A stretch of 64,000 nucleotides of DNA, taken from contig JFHB01000078.1 in NCBI GenBank assembly GCA_000729835.1, forward strand, positions 1-64,000, written 5' to 3'. The notes under the pieces were generated by a model. The model searched no databases, had not been told where the DNA came from, and saw only the letters and a list, made by a program, of their open reading frames with translations. A program made the position numbers and the translations under genes. Positions 23,401 to 34,642 of the stretch are shown in pieces (positions within the stretch are counted from its first letter, which is position 1; the number at the start of each line of letters is the position of its first letter). This DNA comes from Atkinsonella hypoxylon. Taxonomy: Eukaryota; Ascomycota; Sordariomycetes; Hypocreales; Clavicipitaceae.

Positions 23401-23641
23401 CCTTAGACTGTAACCTAAGCCTGAACAAGCAGCCATGGCCTCGTGAAGGTTTACACCTTGACATGCTATGTCAAGAATTACTGTCCACGAAAGCTACTCT
23501 TCATCTGTCACGCAGAATCTAATATGAAAGGGTCGCATCCTGTTGCAAACATCCGATGGGATGCTCCTCTGTTCTGCTATAGACCTTGTGTCCAGTCCAA
23601 GAAAGGCCATCCAATAACTGGCAATCTGATCAGTTGTAGCC
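20489..23641. other. Gene-poor interval
   Basis: No supported gene is present. A minus-strand frame of about 80 codons ending at 20937 (containing MILSLPNEMWYKGANGWAPA) looks protein-like and is bounded upstream by a TAG that could be a splice acceptor, but I found no partner exon. A TACC/AGGTACC block lies near 22208-22272. Confidence 0.45.
22208..22272. repeat. ACCTACCTT / ACCTAGGTACC repeat block
   Basis: Tandem CCTACCTTA units end in a CTTAGGTACCTAGGTACC palindrome. It is the same motif class as at 4.5, 18.4, 36.2, 45.3 and 56.7 kb. Confidence 0.7.
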
Positions 23642-26600
23642 ATGGAGAAGGTAGAGACAAAGGAAAAGCAGTCTCCGCTTTTAGGCGAATCCGACATTGA
23701 TGATAGCGTAAATCGAACTGTAAGTCCCCTCTCCAGCTTCATTTCCTCCCGCATTCCTGCACCAGCGCCGAAACGTTCTAATATCGCCAGCAGCTTACTG
23801 AAGAGGACGCGGAACGAACCAAGACGATTGAGGGGTAAAGTACAAACCGATCGATTTTCATAATTGGCGAACTGAGTTCTCAGACGCAGCATTAGCCACT
23901 TAGATGCTACTGAGGATGATATTCTCGAAGCCAAGGAGTTGGCCGCCTCCATGAGCCTAGAGCAAGTCAGAGCTGTGAGTCTTGCGGCATCAAAGAAAAG
24001 AAACTGAAATTCTGGTCTCAGATTATGTCTTGAGAGCTAACTCGAAGACGCACAGCTAATGAAGAATGTGCTTGCCATCCACGATGGTGACCCAAATTTC
24101 CCTCACATCACCTTACAGATTATAAAGGAATTTATGGGTTTGTTCCGGTTCAATAACGGCCAATCTGCTTTTAAGTAACTAACGACATTTTCAGAAAATG
24201 AAGACGTTGTGGAAAACCCTGAGAACCATGCAGGACTTGTCCAAGAGATGAAGCTCCAGGCGGCCCTGATCACCAACAACAGTCCATACGCCGAGGTTCG
24301 CGCTGTCACTGACAACCATGACGATCCCACTCAGCCTGTATCAACAATCCGTGCCTGGACTATCGGTATAGTCTTCTCCTGTTTCTTGGCTTTCGTCAAC
24401 CAGCTCTTCTCCATCCGCCAACCTCCTATCAGGTTTGATACCAATATGGTCCAGCTTCTGGCTTACCCGGTCGGCAAGGCATGGGAGAAATGGATGCCCA
24501 AAGTGGACATGCGGATCCCCTTTACCAAGCATGTGGTCAATCTTAATCCCGGAAGATTCAACAAGAAGGAACATATGCTCATTGCTATCATGGCCAATAC
24601 GTCGAGAAGCCTGCCTTATACCCAGTTCATCATCTGGACACAAGTTTTGCCGCAGTACTTCAACCAACAGTACGCCCGTAGCTTCTCGTATATTTTCCTG
24701 AACGGGTTCGCCACAAACTTCATCGGGTACGGACTTGCTGGATTGACCAGAAAGTTTCTCGTGTACCCTTCGTACTGCGTGTGGCCCCGGTCGCTCGTTA
24801 CCATCGCGCTCAACACTGCGCTGCACAAGGAGGAGAACCATCCTGTCAAGGGACCGTTTGGCAAGATCTGGAACATTTCCCGCTACCGATTCTTCATGGT
24901 CTCGTTTGCTGCCATGTTTGTGTACTTTTGGTTCCCCAACTACATCTTCCAGGTGCTCACCTATTTCTCTTGGATGACCTGGATCGCACCTAACAATGTG
25001 CACTTGAACATTTTAACCGGCATGCAAAACGGGCTCGGAGTGAATTGACCCTTACACATACATCTCTTAACTTTGATGCACTATGCTAACACATGATGTA
25101 GCTTTTTAACCCTCTACCAACCTTTGATTGGAACATCATCAACTTCAACGAGACTGACCCATTGGTGCGTCCCCCTTTGACTCAAGCAGCTCGCAATACT
25201 CTGTCTAACTTGCGTTGAAATTCAACAGATGATTCCTTCATTCTCGACGTTCAACTTTGCCGGCGGCATGTTCATCACGGGTCTCCTGATTCTGGGCGTC
25301 TGGTACACCAATACCTGGAACACGGCCTATCTCCCCATCAACAGCAACCGAATCTTCGACCATTTCGGCAAGCTCTATAACGTGTCTCAGGCTCTCGACG
25401 AGCACGGCATGTTTGACTTGAAGAAGTACAGCGCCTACTCTGCCCCTTACATGACTGCCGCAAACTGCCTCCTCTACGGATTCTTCTTCGCCATCTACTC
25501 TGCCATCGTGACCCATGTGATTCTCTATCACCGATATGAGTTGAAGATGGGCTTCAAGAATCTTTTCCAGGGACTTGGTTGGAGACGCAAAAAGAAGCGA
25601 TCAGAAAGCGAGCAAGACGAGCGCGCTGCGGACGGTGAATACCTCGACGTCCACAATCGCCTCATGGCGGCATACCCCGAAGGTGCGCGCCCCCAATTTT
25701 GTCTACTTCAGAACTTGTGGATGCTGAGAAAAGTTAATCAATATAGTCTCGGAATGGTTCTACTTTGCCACTCTCCTCATCTCGATCGTCTGTGGTGTTC
25801 TTGGCATTGCTTTATGGCCTACTTACACATCACCTGCTGTCGTCTTGTACGGAATCTGGCTTTGCTTGATGTTTGTCATTCCCATCGGCATCGTCGCTGC
25901 CATGACTGGTATCGAAGTGACGTTGAATGTGCTCGCCGAGTTCATTGGTGGTGCTATTGTCGAGGGGAACGCCCTAGCCATGAACTTTTTTAAGTCTTAC
26001 GGGTAGGGCTCTTGCAAGAACCGTGGCATTCTTGACGATTGGATATTGAATGCTAACGGGTGGTTTAGTTACGTCACTTGCGCACATGCATTGTCGTTTG
26101 CAAACGACCTCAAGATTGCCCACTACGTGAAGGTGAGTTGGCCCAAAGCCCCAGGCAGCAGAGATGCTAAAGCCTCCGGTGCAAGATTCCACCTCGCGTC
26201 ACATTTGCCGGACAGTTACTGGCCACCTTTATCTCTACGCTCATTTGCACTGGTGTGATCAAGTTTCAGGTATGCTTCGTCCGGTTGCTCTGAGCTATTC
26301 TGCTTGGAAGCCCCCGTCGCTGTTATCTTTCCCAACATACTTACCTTTGTCCAGATGGATATCGACGGTGTCTGCACGCTGGACCCTCCCATGCGATTCC
26401 GATGCCCGTCCACGCACACTTTCTTCACGGCCTCAGTTCTCTGGGGAACAATCGGCCCCATCAAGGTCTTTGGTTATCAAGGCCAGTACAAGTGGCTCCT
26501 CCTCGGGTTCCCCGTCGGCATCCTCCTCGTCCTAGGCTTCTACGCCCTCAAGAAGCTGCTGCCCGACAATAGAGCCCTACGCCAAGTGCACGTCGTTGCC

Positions 26601-27038
26601 GCTATTGCCGGCGGTCTCCAGTGGGCTCCCTACAGTATGTCCTCTGCAACTCACATCCGCAGCTCACATCCGCAGCTCACATCACCAGCCATATGGCACG
26701 GCAAACTCAGGCAAAACTCTAACCACGTCTCCGCAGGTTTCTCGTACTCCTTCCCCGCCGTCCCCGTCGCTTGGTTCTCCTGGATCTACATCCGAGGCCG
26801 CTACCTGGACTTCTGGTCCAAGTACAACTACGTCCTCTCGGCGGCCTTGTCAGCAGGCATAGCGATTTCCGCCATCATCATGCTCTTCTCCGTCCAGTGG
26901 GTTGGTCTCGAGATCAAGTGGTGGGGTAACACGCAGCCTCATGCTGGTTGCGAAGGCACGGCCTGCACAATCAAGCAGTTGGCCGCGGGGGAGAGATTCT
27001 ACCCCTGGTGGGATGGTGGCAAGGTTCCTGCACCTTGA
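23642..27038 (+). CDS. Oligopeptide transporter (OPT family)
   Basis: Twelve exons join to 879 residues with all phases closing: 23642-23719, 23794-23834, 23884-23974, 24056-24137, 24195-25039, 25102-25164, 25229-25682, 25747-26002, 26069-26132, 26186-26269, 26355-26634 and 26737-27038. This is a multi-pass membrane symporter of the PF03169 OPT family. The N-terminus is acidic and cytosolic (residues 1-110), followed by many hydrophobic segments. The family motif NPGRF (usual NPGPF) starts at residue 215, and the second motif KIPPR covers residues 658-662, split across an intron. GLFNPLPTFDWN after exon 5 is also characteristic. The C-terminus ends FYPWWDGGKVPAP. By family it should carry small peptides, or glutathione or metal chelates, with protons; the substrate cannot be read from sequence. 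The length is normal. Confidence 0.93.
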
Positions 27039-27568
27039 GTCGGTAGCAGGGTCGGTGCAAACCGAGTAGCGATATCCAGTCATACGTAGTCATGGACAAA
27101 GTATTCTCTGAGTCTACGGAGTCTTCTATGGAGTCCAAGCCAGTCCCAAGCCAGCCAGTCTAACCGATGTCCATGAATGCCAGCTTAGCTACGTGCTCAA
27201 CAGAGCTATGACGCTGATTGTAGCAGCCGAGGATGTGTCTGCAACATTGTACATATCTAGTCTAGCCTTTATAGTGGTGCTGATCGACTTGGTCTGACAA
27301 CGAACGGTAGTTGAACCCAGATTACACGAAGCCTGCATATAGTCCAGCATAGCGCAGCTCTGCCAAAGAATCCATTGATCATTCTCGCTTCAAGGCCTTG
27401 GGCATGGCTGTGCTCAGCGTGCAAAATCGCCAGGACAGATTCTAATGTATCAATTTCTACAAGTCTCGTACCATCAACAGCACCAGAATAAACAGTCTCG
27501 CTTATATCAAGCACTAACGCCACTCGGACGGATACCATAGCCCAAGTAAGTACAAAACCCAACGCACC
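27039..27568. other. Convergent spacer
   Basis: This is 3' flanking sequence shared by the converging OPT transporter and TMEM135-like genes. No coding frame is recognised. Confidence 0.5.
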
Positions 27569-28475
27569 CTACTCATCCTTCTTGTCCTCCTCCATCTCCT
27601 CCTCCTCCTCCGCCTCCTCCGCCTCCTCCTCAACGCTCCAATCCCGCCACCCCTCGCCGCGCACCCAGCTCACGCCCTTCCGCCAGCCCGTCTCCCGAAT
27701 GGCCCGCGCATCACGCTCATACACCACGCCGGTGACCATCAAAGCCAGCACAAAGACCCAGACGTCGCCCCCCCTCATGGCCCTCCACCACCTTCGCTTC
27801 ACGCCCACTTTCCAAAGCGAGTCGACGCTAAGGCGCACGCTGGACAAGAAGATGCCGCGTCCGGTGCGGCGCTCGATCCAGGCCCACAGCCCGGCGAAGA
27901 AGCCGCCGAGGAAGAAGCGCTGGGTAGGTAGCACGCGCCCGGGGAGGTAGGTCTGGAAGAAGCAGATGGAGGCCCAGGCGGTGCTGATGGCGCCGGTGGC
28001 GAAGGCGGAGAGGCGCAGGGCGCGCGAGACGATCTGCCGGATGGTCGTGAGGGGGTAGTTGTAGAAGGCCTTGAAGCGGGAGACGAGGGTGAGGGCCGAG
28101 TAGAGGAGGAGGAAGACGCGGGCGAAGGAAGGGAACGAGGTCAGCCAGAAGGTGAGGTAGGTTCGTGTGCAGGACGGGTCGGAAGGGTGCAGCGTCGCGC
28201 ACGCGAGCGAGGTGATGAGCGGGTGTGCCTGGGAGGTCAGCGGCGAGAGCACCTTGACGGAGGCCGGGAGCGTCTCTTTGTGGGGGAACATGGTTGGCGA
28301 TATATAGGCTGGCCAGTTGAGCCGGGCCATTTCCGATAGACTCTGCACGACATCCGTCGTCGAGGGCCAGGCCACGCGGCCGGACCATCCTTCTGGCGCG
28401 GCGTGAAGGTAGCCACGCGAGTTTTGAAAGATGAAGTTGCCGTAGGCCTACCTAAGCAGTCAGCGCCAAGAAGGT

Positions 28476-28558
<83 letters not shown>

Positions 28559-29054
28559 AATGTCAGCACATTCACCAGGCAAAGGAATGGGATAATCACT
28601 CACAGCAGGGAAGCAGTCTCTATCAAACACAGCCGCATGCAGAAGCTGGCCAAACGCAAAAGGCTGCATCAGCCAGCTCCCAAACCACCAAGGCCGCTCG
28701 CGCTTCTTCCCATTCCTCACGCCCCAGATCAGCCCCTCGGCCTCACACAGGTTCCACCCAAACTCGAGCGCGCGGAACACGGCGTAGACAGCAATGGAGA
28801 CCCGGAGCCGCTGCGAAGGACACACGCCCAGCGCGGCGCCCGCAAGCGAAGCCCCGACGGCCGGCGCATAAGGCGACGTCAGGGCCGCGGCCGTGCGAGG
28901 ATTCCGCCTCCGAAACGGCTCAACCTGCGCGTCGAGCAGATGGGCGCGCAGCCGCGAGAGAAAGCGGAAGAGGAAGCGGTAGAGGTAGAGAATGGAGGCG
29001 AGCGAGACGGACAGCCGGAGGGCGGGCGCCTTGTGCAAGGGCGGCCTGGAGACG

Positions 29055-29085
<31 letters not shown>

Positions 29086-29377
29086 CTTTGTCGCCGAGCC
29101 GGTGGGAGAGGGCCTCCCAGCCCTTGACGCCCAGCGCGGTCGCGCAGAAGACGCGCAGCGCATGGCGCACCGCTCGCGCGTGGTAGTCGTCGCCGCCTCC
29201 CTTTCTCCCAGGCTGCAGGGCCCTGTCGATGGAGGCGGGCGTCGGCGCCGCGCCGCGCAGCGTCCTGGACCGCGAGAGGATGTATCTGTGCAGCGCGGCG
29301 TACTCGCGCGCGGAGATGGTGTAGCGGAGCGTGTTGCGCAGCACGGCGTCCATGGGCGCGGGGGCGGGTGAGGCCAT
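27569..29377 (-). CDS. TMEM135-like integral membrane protein
   Basis: Exon 1 (29377-28604, 258 codons) and exon 2 (28447-27569) join in phase 0 to 550 residues. The start MASPAPAPMDAVLRN was chosen over an upstream in-frame ATG because it directly precedes conserved sequence. There are several hydrophobic helices, the phrase FGWNLCEAEGLIWGVRNG, then KRERPWWFGSWLMQPFAFGQ, a Cys/Trp-bearing stretch (HPSDPSCTRTYLTFWLTSF) and paired helices before a very acidic Glu-rich tail (EEEAEEAEEEEEMEEDKKDE). This matches fungal proteins with the TMEM135 N-terminal domain. Animal TMEM135 acts in peroxisomes and mitochondrial dynamics; the role in fungi is not established. An Arg-Ala run (about residues 97-107) comes from a CTCTGG-type repeat in the DNA. 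The 156-base intron is mostly microsatellite. Confidence 0.82.
28478..28555. repeat. Compound microsatellite (AAT)n-(AG)21 inside an intron
   Basis: About 34 bases of AAT trinucleotide repeat are followed by 21 AG units. On the coding strand of the TMEM135-like gene this reads as a (CT)21-(ATT)n tract within the intron, on the path to the 3' splice site, so it may act as an extended pyrimidine-rich tract. Confidence 0.9.
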
Positions 29378-30899
29378 TGTGTTGTGTTGTCTTGGGTTGT
29401 CGAGCATGGGCGTGGAGGAGAGAGAGGAGGGAGAGGAGGGAGGCAGGGGATGATGCCCAGGGCAATAAATACATCGGGAATATATCGGGTAACGCGAGGT
29501 GACGGTGAGCGTTGCACCCAACTCCCAAGGACCTCGACCTCGGCCTCGGCCTCGGCGGCATGCACGTGTTCAGCAAGGCATTCCGTATATGGAGCTCGGG
29601 GACAGCAATTTGCCATTTCAGCCTGGTGGGGCCAGACGTCACTCACTGTTCATCAGTTTCCGGTGCTGGAGTTGAATTACATCATTTCATCAATGTTATC
29701 GAGTAGATTCTCATGCTTCCTTCCTCCCAAATTGCTGCACCACTTGCCCCTCATCTCCATGAGTATCGAGCACGACTGAGAGTCCCTGAGTCCCTGAGTC
29801 CCTTCCATGTCTCTTGACCCCATCACGCTACTTACTCCAAAGCCTCCAAAGTTTCACTCAACGTCACCGGCAACAGGCAAAACTCTCCCCCTTGTCCTGG
29901 TTTTTCTTCCTCTTCCTCTTCCTCTTCTTCTTCTTCACTTTCATGCATAAACACGTGCCCTCATGTGCGCGCTCGCCTCAGCTTGTTTGCTTGCATTTCA
30001 AAAATATCAAGCGAGATGCGCTGCAACCTATGTTTCACAACGAGACACAACACCCCCAAGACATGCTCTTGCTGCCAGCTTCATTCGCATCATCTACTCA
30101 AAGTGTCTTGTCCTGCGCCTCCAACGGCCTACAAGACCGCAGTCCAGGTTGCAAACAACAACTTGCTAACCATCAAAACCTGCCTTGACCTTCCCCAGTA
30201 CATCGACAGACGACTCCTGCCCAAATGAGGCCACAAAAGTCAACAATGGACCTATCAAAACATCGACTCCCAAAAGCCCCCTTCATTTTTTCGCCCTCCT
30301 TGTCTGCCCACCAAATTGTTTTCATCGCGCCTTGATACTGAGTAAATCATCGTCGCTTCAGCATTTTTGCACCAAATCCTTCACCAAAAACCTGTCCTTG
30401 ATCATCCGACACTCCGAATAAATCGTGACCAAAGAGCAACAAGACCCAAGCACCATGCATGGCCTTTATTAATATCGTCGTCTCCAACTTGAGTAGAAAT
30501 GTCTTTCATCTTCCCTTGTCAAACACCGCCTCAGCCATCCAAGACATAAAGTGCCATGTCCACACACTTGAATTTCGTCAACTTCGTCTCGGGGGGATAT
30601 ATCTTGCGACGATTATTCCAAGCCACTGGGCGGCATCCTTTACCATCTCGTCACTGTCCAGGCTTTCATTTGACTCATCCCTTTCCTCCGAAATCAAACT
30701 GCAGGCGCAGCAAAATTGGTCCCACGGGAGGCATATACGCGACCAACCTGGATCGAGCCGTCTCGGGCCACATGTGCAAAAGCAGGGCAGTGAATGATAC
30801 TTCTCGCAGAAATGCAAATATGTGCTCGTTAATTTCCAGTGCAAATGCGATGGATGAATACTGGTCAAATTCGTAAATCATGATTCCTGATATGTGCAT
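29378..30899. other. Intergenic
   Basis: This is the promoter of the TMEM135-like gene plus 3' flank of the BTB gene, both on the minus strand. It includes CTT/TTC-rich tracts around 29905-29940. Open frames here are short and not family-like. Confidence 0.5.
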
Positions 30900-33519
30900 T
30901 CATGGGTAGGCGGCAGTACCTGTGTCGTTCTGCGTGTCAAGACAAGGAACCCATTTCCGCCCGAGTGCAGGGCCGTCAGTGTTGCCGTAAGGCACTATCC
31001 CTTCTTGCCATCCCAGCACACTCCAACGTCCTATATCCTGAGGACTAGGGTTTCGAAGGGCCTCTCGAACGCGTTCCGACTCGGGAACTCGCCCTCGAAA
31101 CACAGCATCCAGCGCGCCAAGGCGACGGGCTTCACGCTCTCCCACAGCACTTCGAATGATTCGGTAGCGTGATTCTGCGTTCGTCCATCCGTTGACATTG
31201 CCTGAGCCCGCTGATTCTAGTATCATTTTGAGCTGAGAAAAGGGAAGGTTAATAAGAGCACGAGATAAAACAGCGTTCGATACAGAGTGAGTCTGCTGAG
31301 CAGCTTTGGGCGTCGCCAACTCGGGTCCAGACGCGTCTTCTCCCAAGCATAGATCGCCAAACTGAATGCCCGTGATCTGCTGGGAACGACGACCCTTTCC
31401 GAGCTGGACCGAAGATCCCCTTGCAATGACTGGAGCTGGTTTCCTCCCCGCTTTCGGCGAGGGGGGGTATTCAGGAAGTCGTGCGTACTGCTTTGGGTCA
31501 TCTGACGAAACATCTAGCTTGAACCCCGCCGGAACATTATCGACGATGAAGGTCACTACGGCATTGAGAAGAATCCTTGACCCATCACCGTACTTGAACG
31601 AATCCGAACCACCATTGTCCACATGCCCCTCCAAGGCAAATTCGATCATCTTTTCCATAGAATGCCAACTGAGCAACTGGGTCGCCACTTCACAGCCACG
31701 CTGGACTACCGGAGCCCATCCCAACAGCTGGCCAGCGGCGGCGTAGGACAAAGCAAAGTCGAGCTGGTCGTTTGTGGTACCGGCATCGGTGAGACGTGGC
31801 GAACCGGGACGGCTCCGAGGGGGTAGGGACAGCAGGGGCAGTCCATAAAATCTTTGCACACTCATATAAAAGGAATCAGATCTTAGCCACTTGCTCTCAG
31901 ATTCTAATAGAAGGGTTGGCAAAGTCGCATCAGGTGTGAGCGAGGGCTGTCTCATAAGGTTGTGGAGAATGCGGCTGCGAGCGAATATCAAGCGATGACC
32001 GGGGATCCGCACAGGAGCAGCAGCTCTGTCGCCCACGTAACGGAGTTCCAAAGTGCAATCCGCCCATTCTGGGTCTCCGAACTGCTGTTTCATGTAATCC
32101 ACTAGGCAGTCTCCATTGTCTTCGTGAGATAAGAGGTGGTGGGGGAGTCCATGGCCATGTACCATTCCGGCGTATTCGGCAGGGCTCAGCATTCTCCCGT
32201 GCTGGCTATGAGCTTGCCCCTCCAGATCTCCAGGCCCAGTACCACCTTCATTTCGGTGTCCATTGACTGGGTAAGTGTGATACATGGCGTTATCTTCACG
32301 CTGCCCAGACGATCGAGAGTCGTGGAAGTTGTGTGGCGTCGATGGCCCAAAATTATTTCCATACACTGGGAAAGCTTCCATGGGGCCAAAGCCCATGGCT
32401 GGTCGACCGTAAGTATCAAAGTTAGACGGTTGCATCATGTCCGCCCCGTACGGCATCATGGGAGGGAAACCGTTGGCTGCAGGAGGTATGTATGCTGGAT
32501 GGCCATCCGCCGTAGACATGGAAGGTGGAGGTACAATGCCGCCGGGAGGAGGTGCTGGGGACGTATTCTGGGAGTCTTGGAAGGTGCCGAAATGAATGCT
32601 GCCATTGCTTGGATGAGAGTGGTGGACATGAGCCGCCCCATTGGGCACTGGAGGTCGCGCACCATGGGTCACTTCGTCGTTGTTCATCATTCCATATGGG
32701 CCGTTGGCAGGCTGGAAAGGAGGCGGGATCTGGTAGCGTGAGGGTGACACTGCTGCTGGCGGTGGTGGTCGAGCTTTGGCAATCTTGGAGGTATTATACT
32801 GGTCCCCTGCTTGTTCTGACGTTAATTCGGTGTCTTTTTTTTTTTTTTTCTTTTTGTCAAGAAATTTCATGGTTTGAAATGGCCCAAGTTGGCCCTTTGT
32901 TCTTGCTCACCTTTCGCTGACGTTGCACTGGACAAGACGAATGTCTCAGATTGCAGTTGTGGTCTACTTGGTGTCGTCGAGGTAGCGGTGGCCGATGGCT
33001 GTTCCAGGATCGTGCTTCCGTTGTGCTTCTTGGCTGACACTATAGAAGGTATTTTCACATCCGACTCAGTAGAAAGCTTGCGCTCACCTATGTCTGATTC
33101 TTGCACGCGGGACATGAGTCAGAGTCGTTCGAAAACATGATTTCAGCCGAAACGAAATACTGTCCGTACTTACCTGTAAAGGTTCGTGCAGCTGGCCTCT
33201 CGGTTTCGTTCGCTGAGCCAGAGCCATCAGAAGGTGGGGGTGATTGAGTATCGTCCGGCGTGGTCGCGGCAGTGGAAGCACCGTCAGTTTCGATAGAAGC
33301 CTTCCTGGCTGTGGTATTCATATCCAGTTGGTCCGATGGCGCCTGCGAGCTCGGGGATTGCACCTCGCTACCTGCAGAAGTCGTCATCGATTGGTGCCTT
33401 CCCGGAGTCGTCGCCGTCCGTTTCACATAAGCCAGAGGCAGAGCAGGCACAACAGGCTTCGGGAGTTGCTTCCTGGCCACAGCCTTCCGGCCTTTGGCTG
33501 AGCCGTTCGGCGGCGCCAT
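30900..33519 (-). CDS. BTB/POZ-like domain protein
   Basis: Exons 33519-33174, 33093-32911 and 32833-30900 join to 820 residues. The first 400 residues are low-complexity: Ala/Ser/Thr rich at the start, then Pro/His/Asn rich. Residues about 410-490 form a BTB-like fold, recognisable from FGDPEWADCTLELRYVGDRA followed by VRIPGHRLIFARSRILHNLM. A helical C-terminal half carries conserved-looking phrases (LDFALSYAAAGQLLGWAPVV, LPFSQLKMILESAG). BTB domains mediate dimerisation or Cullin-3 binding; which applies here is unknown. The second intron has an unusual AAG acceptor after a long A tract. If it is not used, translation could instead start at an in-frame ATG (first base 32870) followed by a Lys run. 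The middle and C-terminal parts are secure; the N-terminal exons are less so. Confidence 0.75.
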
Positions 33520-34642
33520 GGACTCGTTTAAAAAGAGCCAACGGGGAGGCAGCTGTATACAAAAACAATTGATAATCCCTTCTATTCGGGGCGGCTGGAC
33601 GTTTGGTTAGTCGTGCAGGAGGAAGCCGATGGTCCGGAAAGCAGACTTTTGTGGATGGAGGGAAGCTCAGACGAGCAAGGGCTTGGGCACACAGTTCAAA
33701 GGCCAACCAAGCCCGCGCCACGATGATGAAGAAAAGCTCTCAGCACCTCGACCAAAACGCACAGGGTCAGTCATGAGAGGACACACGGGTTGGCTGCACC
33801 TCTCAATGGACGTCGCCAGGGGCGGAGGTGGAAGGGGGAGAGAAACGGACCGTGGCCTGGTGGACGCAAGGCAGGATGGGGAGGAGGAGAAAATTCGCCC
33901 CAAACAGATGATAAAAAAGACTGACTGGTCTCTTTGCGACCAGATGAGCTCACTGCGCTTCAGCCCAGCCCGAACAACGAACGTTGAGTGGCCCCAGCGT
34001 GTGTGCCCCCAGCGTGTGTGCCCCCAGCGTGTGTGCCCCCAGCGTGTGTGCCCCCAGCGTGTGCCCCCAGCGTGTGCGGCCGAGCCCCAGAATTCATGAA
34101 AATATTATGTCTGGTACGTACATACATACATAGCCACGGCGGGCCTGCGGAGGAAAAAAAAAAAAAAAAAACATCAAAAGTCGATAAAAAAAAAATTTTT
34201 AACAATAAAAATACACCTTGACAAGCGCTGCCACTCTCGCCTTTTCACACACACATACGCTTCAATGTTGTTCTTTGGCAGCAACCCGTACGGTCGTCAG
34301 CACATAATATTACTCTCAGCGGGAGCTATAAATAATCCAGGTTTAAACCTCCTTCTCTGGTCTTGGATCTTACAAAAATGAAGCGTCAATTTGGTACTAA
34401 AAGTTCTCTAGAGGTATAATGTAACCTAAATCGAATTATGTACAGTGAAATCTGCCCCCAACACTCAAGCAAAAATTGTTCTCGGGCAAGAGAGGCTGCT
34501 GTCCGCCATTCTTTGACCATTTCCTCGTCAGGACTTGCGTGCTGTCATTCATAATTTCGTGATTGTTTCAAGCCGTCATCAAAATGATCTTCTTTCATCC
34601 CGGTCTCTGCCCATCTCGGAGACGACAGGACACATGACGTGA
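33520..34642. other. Intergenic with minisatellite
   Basis: This is the promoter side of the BTB gene and 3' flank of the methyltransferase gene. It contains the CCCCCAGCGTGTGTG minisatellite and A-rich runs near 34155-34200. No gene is recognised. Confidence 0.55.
33991..34076. repeat. G/C-rich minisatellite, 15- and 13-base units
   Basis: Four tandem units of CCCCCAGCGTGTGTG (the first starts with G) are followed by two 13-base units lacking one GT. The units are near-identical, which implies recent expansion. There are no spacers, so this is not a CRISPR-like array. Confidence 0.92.

Noticed and set aside
28879..29646. Several 240-320-codon frames on both strands over the TMEM135-like gene
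   Set aside because: They are shadows of G/C-rich, biased coding sequence in other frames. Their Arg/Pro/Ala composition and clash with the supported model rule them out.
33991..34076. CRISPR-like tandem array
   Set aside because: Units are contiguous with no unique spacers, in a eukaryotic genome. It is a minisatellite.
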